A stretch of DNA of 58,218 bases, taken from contig JAKAKD010000035.1 in the NCBI GenBank assembly GCA_021824635.1, positions 1 through 58,218 on the forward strand, written 5' to 3'. Positions within the stretch are counted from its first letter, which is position 1; each line of letters begins with the position of its first letter. Origin of the DNA: Bacteroidota bacterium. Its GTDB lineage: Bacteria; Bacteroidota; Ignavibacteria; Ignavibacteriales; Melioribacteraceae. Shown here piece by piece: positions 52,689-58,218 of this stretch. The notes under the pieces are model-generated. The model was not told the DNA's origin, ran no database searches, and saw nothing but the letters and a program-made list of their open reading frames with translations. Made by a program: the position numbers and the translations under genes.

Positions 52689-54401
52689 TTATAGCTTCAA
52701 CTCAACTTCTTTATGAGACGACTTAAATGAAATTTTGATTGAACGGTAACCAGATAAATCATTTACAAGAGATAATACATTTTTACCGGGCAATATGTTT
52801 CCCGAAAGGAGAATATTATTTGTTTTTTCCTTTACACCTATAATTTCAATTTTTTCTTTCTCCTTGGAGTAAAGCAGGACAGTTGATTTCCGGTTCGCGT
52901 CTTTGATTAGCACAGGTTTATTCAGCAGATCATCAACTTCCGCAAGTGCAATTAACTGCGGAAATTTAATTGAGATCACGTTCGATGATTCGATACTTTC
53001 ATTCCACAATTTGCTAACTGATTTCAATGTAAAATAATAATTAGCGCGTTTCGGTTTATCAATAGCAAGTGTAACAGAAGATCTATCAGCCGGAATAACG
53101 TCAAACAGATAATCCGCGAGCAATTCGGAATTTGAATTAGGAAGATTATACAAAGCGAAATACCTGATGCTGTCGTTTTGCGATTTCATTTTTTGATAAT
53201 CCCAGCTCAGTGAAAATAAATTTTGTGCTGATTGATTTCTTCTGTAACTAAGATTCGCCGGAGGTTCTGGATAAACGCCATCGAGCCATGCCATTACAGC
53301 CGGATAAGTTTTATATTGGAACGAATTGAATTCCGTATCCTTAATATTTTCATAACGGAAAAACGAAACGCCGTCTGCATTGATCGAACGCGCATATTGT
53401 ATCATCTGATCCATATCCGGTTTTACGCTCGGTTTGTAAGCACCAATACCAAGAACAACACTACGCCCGTAAGAATTTTCCACCCAATCTTTTGCAACTG
53501 CGCCAAACCGCGGGTTATCGTTAAAGCCCCAGTAAATTTGAGGTGCAACATAATCTATTATTCCCCGCTTCAGCCAATCGCGGGAATCCTGATATACTTC
53601 CGTGTATCCTTCCCAGCCGTTTGTTCCATTTTTATTTTTATAAATACCGATAGGAGCCACGCCAAGTTTTATGTAATGTTTAACAGCTTTTATTTTTTTG
53701 CTGATTAACTCTACAAGATCTGTAATATTTTTTCTTCGGTATTCGTCACGCGAGAGACCAGTTCCATGAACACTGTAAGAAAATTCATCTTCAAAATTTT
53801 TACCGGGATAACGGAGATAATCCAGATGTACGCCGTCAATATCATAATTCTCAACCATCTCGGCGATCATTTCAGAAATATATTCGCGCACTTCCGGAAG
53901 ACCGGGATCCAGCCATAAACTTTTTTGACCGTCTCGAATATCTTCAACAATCCATTCGGGTTTTCTTTTAGAGATATGATTCGAATTATTCAGAATATTT
54001 GATTCTGTTCCGCTGAAACATTTAACAACATTAACCCAAGCATGAATTTCCAAGCCGCGTTTGTGCGCTTGTTCAACCGCAAATTGAAGCGGATCATATG
54101 ATGCGGCTCCGTCAACCTCTCCGGTTATATAAGGAGAAAAAGGTTCGAATGAAGATTTGAATAACACTGTGCCATTGCTGGCAACTTGGAAATAAACCGT
54201 GTTTAGGTTTTTGGACTTAATGTTATCTAAAATTTCTATGAGAGCTTGTTTCTGTTTTTGCTGGTCAAAAGTCGGAGGAGGCCAATCTAATCTAAAATTT
54301 GTAGCAACCCAAACCGCACGGATTTCTCTTTCTGTTTGAGAGAATATATTAACAGCAAAGATTAGGAATAGCGCAAAGATCAAAAATGATTTTATCTTCA
54401 T
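52689..54401 (-). CDS. Family 10-like glycosyl hydrolase (GHL10)
   Basis: An exported TIM-barrel hydrolase related to GHL10/DUF187, acting on an unknown polysaccharide, possibly peptidoglycan-derived glycan. A signal peptide ends at IFSQ near residue 22. The barrel starts EIRAVWVATNFRLDWP and includes GLEIHAWVNVVKC near residue 115, DGVHLDYLRYPGKNFEDE near 195 (the acidic pair expected for catalysis) and a later PQIYWGFND segment. The C-terminal 180 residues are beta-rich and probably fibronectin-like. The start ATG 54401 is preceded by GGAAACG. It is 17 bases downstream of aroB on the same strand and probably cotranscribed. Confidence 0.88.
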   Translation of the reverse strand: MKIKSFLIFALFLIFAVNIFSQTEREIRAVWVATNFRLDWPPPTFDQQKQKQALIEILDNIKSKNLNTVYFQVASNGTVLFKSSFEPFSPYITGEVDGAASYDPLQFAVEQAHKRGLEIHAWVNVVKCFSGTESNILNNSNHISKRKPEWIVEDIRDGQKSLWLDPGLPEVREYISEMIAEMVENYDIDGVHLDYLRYPGKNFEDEFSYSVHGTGLSRDEYRRKNITDLVELISKKIKAVKHYIKLGVAPIGIYKNKNGTNGWEGYTEVYQDSRDWLKRGIIDYVAPQIYWGFNDNPRFGAVAKDWVENSYGRSVVLGIGAYKPSVKPDMDQMIQYARSINADGVSFFRYENIKDTEFNSFQYKTYPAVMAWLDGVYPEPPANLSYRRNQSAQNLFSLSWDYQKMKSQNDSIRYFALYNLPNSNSELLADYLFDVIPADRSSVTLAIDKPKRANYYFTLKSVSKLWNESIESSNVISIKFPQLIALAEVDDLLNKPVLIKDANRKSTVLLYSKEKEKIEIIGVKEKTNNILLSGNILPGKNVLSLVNDLSGYRSIKISFKSSHKEVELKL

Positions 54402-54418
54402 CAATCGTTTCCAATCAA

Positions 54419-55516
54419 TTACTGTTGAATAAAATAATTCAACCCCTGTTGTATAGATTGAGTTACATCGCTCTCGCTGACTTCTACATCAACCGCAACA
54501 TGTCCTACATCTTGCAATAACACAAATTTTATTTTGTGATCTCGTCCTTTCTTATCACGTTTCATAATTTCATAAATACGGGCGGCATCAAATTTTCTTA
54601 TTAAGATTTTGTCTTTCAGCATCAAAGGAAGTTTTAAATATTCGCTAAAAAGTTTATCATCCAGCAATCCGATACGCTTAGAAAGGTCAAGAGCACAAAC
54701 TAATCCAATTATAACTGCTTGTCCGTGTTTAATTCTAAAATTTTGTTCAATTTCAACCGCGTGGGCAAATGTATGCCCCAGATTCAAAATCTTTCTCAGT
54801 CCGTTTTCTTTTTCATCTTCCGCAACAACATCACCTTTGAAGCTGATACATGTATCAATAATTTTTGAGACTATCGCCGAATCAGTCTTAAGAAGTTTTG
54901 GAAGATAATTTTTACATGTTAGGAAAAATTTCGGGTCAATAAGAAAAGCGTACTTCACAATTTCACCAACACCGCAAATTATTTCTTCTTCCGGCAGTGT
55001 TTTTAAAAATTCGGTATCAATCAATACAAACTCGGGCTGATATATAGCTCCGACAATATTTTTGGTATCGCCGGAATTGATTCCGGTTTTTCCGCCGATT
55101 GAACTATCAACTGCTGCAAGAAGCGTAGTAGGCACCTGAATGAATTTGACACCGCGCATATATGTTGCCGCAGCGAAACCGGCAATATCTCCCGTTATTC
55201 CTCCGCCGACAGCAATGATAATAGTGTCTCTACCGAAACCTTTTACAATAAGATCATCCACTAATTTTGATAGAGAAATAAAATTTTTCTCCGCTTCACT
55301 CGAGGCAAACTCATGTACAGCTACTTTGCCGGAAAAATTTGAAGTGAATCTTTTTATATCTTCACGGTGAAGACTCATCACATTCCGGTCAATTACCAAG
55401 AATAAATTTCTAAATAATTTTTTTGAACGGATAATTTTATCAAGCGAATCAAAAATATTGATTCCAATGTAAACCGGATATTCCTTACCAGGAATATTTA
55501 TTTCAATCTTTTTCAT
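54419..55516 (-). CDS. aroB: 3-dehydroquinate synthase
   Basis: The second step of the shikimate pathway, converting DAHP to 3-dehydroquinate with NAD and a metal. The NAD-binding GGGITGDIAGFAA near residue 103, the substrate segment QVPTTLLAAVDSSIGGKTG near 127, the metal-binding glutamate and histidine in CGVGEIVKYAF near 185, and LNLGHTFAHAVE near 243 are all visible. At 365 residues it has typical length. It overlaps aroK by 14 bases, placing two shikimate enzymes in one operon with GHL10. Confidence 0.96.
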   Translation of the reverse strand: MKKIEINIPGKEYPVYIGINIFDSLDKIIRSKKLFRNLFLVIDRNVMSLHREDIKRFTSNFSGKVAVHEFASSEAEKNFISLSKLVDDLIVKGFGRDTIIIAVGGGITGDIAGFAAATYMRGVKFIQVPTTLLAAVDSSIGGKTGINSGDTKNIVGAIYQPEFVLIDTEFLKTLPEEEIICGVGEIVKYAFLIDPKFFLTCKNYLPKLLKTDSAIVSKIIDTCISFKGDVVAEDEKENGLRKILNLGHTFAHAVEIEQNFRIKHGQAVIIGLVCALDLSKRIGLLDDKLFSEYLKLPLMLKDKILIRKFDAARIYEIMKRDKKGRDHKIKFVLLQDVGHVAVDVEVSESDVTQSIQQGLNYFIQQ

Positions 55517-56054
55517 TTATTAGTACCGAGATCCTTTTTGCAATTTTATCAACTGTTCTTCCAAGAGGTTGTAAATCTGTGTCTATAGTAAAGTCTGCTT
55601 TTTCATAATACGAACGTCTGTTCTCTAAAAGTTCTTTTATTCTTTCTAAAAAATCTTCCTCGTTTTTTTCTTCCAGCACAAGATCACGAAAGAGCGGACG
55701 GTCTATTTTATTTTTCAATCTTTTATACAAATTACTCGGCGAAACTTTTAGATAAATTATTTTCCCGGTTGATTTCAATAAATTAAAATTTTCTTGACTG
55801 GTTAGAGTTCCGCCGCCAAGAGAAATTACAACACTGGAGCGCTCAGAAAGATTTTTCAATATTCCAAATTCAATTTTTCGAAAATATTCTTCTCCCTTCT
55901 TTTCGAATATTTCCACAATCGTTTGTTTTTCTTCGCTCTCAATTACTTTGTCAAGATCAAAAAATTCCAGTCCCAACACATTTGCCAAGATCGGCCCGAT
56001 TGTACTTTTACCGCTTGTCATAAATCCGGTTAAGTATATTCGTTTCTCTTTCAT
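55503..56054 (-). CDS. aroK: Shikimate kinase
   Basis: Phosphorylates shikimate at O-3. The P-loop is GFMTSGKSTIG (residues 10-20), the shikimate-binding aspartate-region FFDLDKVIE near 31, the GGGTLTS substrate motif near 80, and the lid RPLFRD near 117. At 183 residues it is standard. It is the first gene of an aroK-aroB-GHL10 unit, overlapping aroB by 14 bases. Confidence 0.95.
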   Translation of the reverse strand: MKEKRIYLTGFMTSGKSTIGPILANVLGLEFFDLDKVIESEEKQTIVEIFEKKGEEYFRKIEFGILKNLSERSSVVISLGGGTLTSQENFNLLKSTGKIIYLKVSPSNLYKRLKNKIDRPLFRDLVLEEKNEEDFLERIKELLENRRSYYEKADFTIDTDLQPLGRTVDKIAKRISVLINEKD

Positions 56055-56239
56055 TATTCATTTATACGATGTATTCGGAACGCAATATAATTAAACGAAA
56101 AGGAAGTTTTTGAATTATGTTTCAGAATATTCTAAAATGATTGTATCCGTAGATAAAGAGAACAAGCATCAAATTACCGTGTCTACCATAGTATAATAAA
56201 TTTGATGAACAGAAATTTCTGCTGAAAGTGCAAAAAAAA

Positions 56240-56263
56240 ACCGTCCAGATTTACCTGGACGGT
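56240..56263 (-). terminator. Terminator of the PpiD-like gene
   Basis: ACCGTCCAG/CTGGACGGT with a six-base loop, reading on the minus strand into eight or more T. It lies about 20 bases past the stop. Confidence 0.92.
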
Positions 56264-56284
56264 TCTTCGAATCAACAAATTATA

Positions 56285-58218
56285 TTATCTATAGAACTGG
56301 TAGCGGTTATCAACAATATCCGCTTCTTTCTTAAGATCTTGAATCCACTGACCGTAAAAATTAGACTTCTTAGTAAATAGAAGTTGTTTTTTAATTTCAG
56401 CTTTTTGCGCTTCGAATAAGGATGGATCGTACTGTGTTCTGTAATTAACTTTAATCAAATAAACATTCATTTTACCTTTAATCGGCTCTGACCACTTGTT
56501 CAGGTCCCCTTTAGCGGCATATTCACTAAAAGCAAAATCGCGGCCAATACCGGGTACGCTGCCGTATGTTGTAAACTCTGTAGTCGTGTCAACCCTTGCT
56601 GCAGGCCAAACGGTTTTTGCAATATTGCCGTCTCCGCTGTCACCAATTTTAGAACGAATATCTTTTGCAATAGAAGCAGCTTTATCCAGCTTCATTTTAA
56701 GCAACAGAATATTCTTAATCTGCGCTTTTGTTTCTTCAAAGTTTTTTAATCCCGGCTTAGTTATGTCAGAAACCATTGCTACAACGTGTCCCGCTGCAAC
56801 TCTATAAACATCGCTCACATCTCCCACGCTATTATCGAATGCGAATTTTACAAGCGCTTTATTAACACCAATACCTGGAATTCCCTGGGCTTCTTCATCG
56901 AAAGAAGGAGTTTCAATTACAGAGTATTTCATCATCTTAGCTTCATTTTCAAATCCGTCTTTCTTTGCGATGAAAGAAAAATCTTGAGCATTTTGATAGA
57001 GTTGATCTGTTGTTGATGCTGACGGCTGAATTTTGTTTACAATTTTTTCTATTACAAAATCCTGGTTGGACTTATCTGTAACTTTAATTATGTGATAACC
57101 GAAAGGTGATTTAATAGGTTTTTGAATAACTCCGACTTTTCCGTTAAAAGATGCATCTTCAAATGGTTTAACCATCTGTCCGCGTCCAAACCATCCTAGA
57201 TCTCCGCCTTGGAATTTACTTCCGTCATCGGATTTTGCTTTTGCAACAGAGGCAAAATCGGCACCTTTCATCAATTCATTATAAATGCCATTGGCTTTTT
57301 CAAGATCTGCTTTATCATTTCCGGTTGATTTAACCAAGATATGAGAAGCTCTCACTTGTTCTTTTTTAGATATAACCTTGTCAATCAATTTGTAAACTAC
57401 ATAACCTTCAGGCGTTGATACAGGTCCAAAAATTTCGCCGTTTTTTCCTCGAACCATTTCATCTCGGACTTGCTGCGGAATAGTTGATAATGAAACTGTA
57501 TCTTTTGAATATGGTCTCTCAGAATAGATTTGGACATAGCTCTTAAAGGAAGCAGTATCACCTTTCATTTTTGTTACAATTGCTTCGAGATTGTTTTTAA
57601 TTGCTATAGAATCACTTTGCGAAGGTTCTTTGCGGAAGAGAACATATTTTAATTTTCTTGCTGCAACTTGTTTAAAATCTTCCGGATGTTCATCGTAATA
57701 TTTTTTAATATCCGCATCTGTTACTTTCACGTCAGCATCAGGAATAGTATTGGCATCAATCAAAACATAGCTGGCTTTCATTTTAATTGCTTGTTTGAAA
57801 TATTGATCTTTAGCTTCCGCATCGCTAACCGTAACTGAAGCCGTTACATAACTCTGTAATTTTTGCTGAATTAGCTGTTGTCTAATCTGATCTTCAACAG
57901 TAATAACAATTTGCTTGTTGCGTGGGTCTTTTAAAGCTGCTTCATAAGCTTGTCTATTGAAATTCCCCGTAGAGTCTTTAAACTGCTGGGTTAATTGTGC
58001 CGGTGGATTCGGTCCCAGTAATGCATTTCTAACTTCATCATCTGTTACAATAATACCAAAGTCTTTTATTTTTTTATCAATCAGTTTTTGGGCAACAATA
58101 TAATCCCAAACTTGATCTCTAAAAAAATCCATCTGCGATTCATCAATAGTCTGACCAGCTTGTTCCTGCTGTTTTTTTAGATTATCAACTGCAGTAGAAT
58201 ATTCCTGGTAAGTAACAT
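56285..58218 (-). CDS. PpiD/SurA-like peptidylprolyl isomerase (5' end beyond the right edge)
   Basis: Periplasmic folding chaperone with parvulin-type prolyl isomerase activity. In the visible 644 codons the frame continues to the window edge without a preceding stop, so the N-terminal membrane anchor lies outside; the ATG at 58132 is internal. The SurA-like N-terminal region (TYQEYSTAVDNLKKQQEQ, then DQVWDYIVAQKLIDKKIKD) is followed by a parvulin domain near its centre (RASHILVKS ... GGDLGWFGRGQMVKPFEDA ... FGYHIIKV) and a SurA-like C-terminal part. Such proteins chaperone outer-membrane and secreted proteins, which suits a cell with many T9SS cargoes. Confidence 0.9.
   Translation of the reverse strand, partial: VTYQEYSTAVDNLKKQQEQAGQTIDESQMDFFRDQVWDYIVAQKLIDKKIKDFGIIVTDDEVRNALLGPNPPAQLTQQFKDSTGNFNRQAYEAALKDPRNKQIVITVEDQIRQQLIQQKLQSYVTASVTVSDAEAKDQYFKQAIKMKASYVLIDANTIPDADVKVTDADIKKYYDEHPEDFKQVAARKLKYVLFRKEPSQSDSIAIKNNLEAIVTKMKGDTASFKSYVQIYSERPYSKDTVSLSTIPQQVRDEMVRGKNGEIFGPVSTPEGYVVYKLIDKVISKKEQVRASHILVKSTGNDKADLEKANGIYNELMKGADFASVAKAKSDDGSKFQGGDLGWFGRGQMVKPFEDASFNGKVGVIQKPIKSPFGYHIIKVTDKSNQDFVIEKIVNKIQPSASTTDQLYQNAQDFSFIAKKDGFENEAKMMKYSVIETPSFDEEAQGIPGIGVNKALVKFAFDNSVGDVSDVYRVAAGHVVAMVSDITKPGLKNFEETKAQIKNILLLKMKLDKAASIAKDIRSKIGDSGDGNIAKTVWPAARVDTTTEFTTYGSVPGIGRDFAFSEYAAKGDLNKWSEPIKGKMNVYLIKVNYRTQYDPSLFEAQKAEIKKQLLFTKKSNFYGQWIQDLKKEADIVDNRYQFYR

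Noticed and set aside
53232-53708. 158-codon plus-strand frame opposite the GHL10 gene
   Set aside because: Antisense shadow; no family resemblance or ribosome-binding site.
56496-56807. Plus-strand frame opposite the PpiD-like gene
   Set aside because: Antisense shadow of a conserved gene.

Overview
The window looks like a chromosomal contig from a free-living Ignavibacteria member (Bacteroidota/Chlorobiota side). This is inferred from AT-rich DNA, proteins ending in a type IX secretion (T9SS) domain with the motif YQNYPNPFNPTTTIKYSIP, S46 and S9 secreted peptidases, and promoter-like TAnnTTTG boxes, two of which have a TTG 20 bases upstream as in Bacteroidota -33/-7 promoters. I saw no tRNA, rRNA, CRISPR array, prophage or integrase.

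Layout. 1-2415: leuS, cut by the left edge. 2.5-4.8 kb: zwf-pgl (oxidative pentose phosphate). 4.9-10.1 kb: S9 peptidase, YkvA, lipocalin lipoprotein, a GNAT/nitrilase fusion and a Nudix hydrolase. 10.1-10.7 kb: a four-helix-bundle (S23/IVP-type) gene between imperfect inverted repeats. 10.7-18 kb (minus): murI, glnD-like, tyrosine phenol-lyase-like, queF, queC and an MFS carrier. 18-25 kb: Sua5/YrdC, a small orphan, SDR, HD, SixA, isochorismatase, a divergent C39-like/ATP-grasp pair, cobO and DUF1289. 25-31 kb: two tandem S46 dipeptidyl-peptidases, then yceI-marR and a zinc-ribbon protein. 31-34 kb: phosphohexomutase and a class V aminotransferase. 34.4-35.8 kb: an accessory island with DUF2442, an amber-disrupted DUF4160 and a YefM/YoeB pair, bounded by near-identical repeats. 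35.8-43.7 kb: M3 peptidase, OPT transporter, gmhA and tex. 43.7-44.4 kb: a REP-associated (Y1/HUH) transposase with palindromes on both sides and one inside. 44.5-47.1 kb: aconitase with a histone-H1-like lysine tail. 47.2-52 kb: a remnant and two large T9SS beta-propeller proteins, the second split by an 8-bp tandem duplication. 52-58 kb (minus): DUF192, GHL10 glycoside hydrolase, aroB, aroK and a PpiD-like foldase cut by the right edge.

The most interesting pattern is a family of short palindromes (GTAGRG...CYCTAC type) that occur both between genes and inside reading frames. Three near-identical copies sit in frame at the same point of three neighbouring T9SS sorting domains (encoding VETRHASSLQ). 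One is inside the transposase gene, one supplies the stop codon of tex, and others lie beside the transposase and downstream of the tyrosine phenol-lyase gene. I read this as a REP/RAYT-like system whose repeats are tolerated as protein spacers. The other notable points are the lysine-rich tail on aconitase, the 8-bp duplication that detaches a sorting domain, the amber codon in DUF4160 and a possible ATC start codon.
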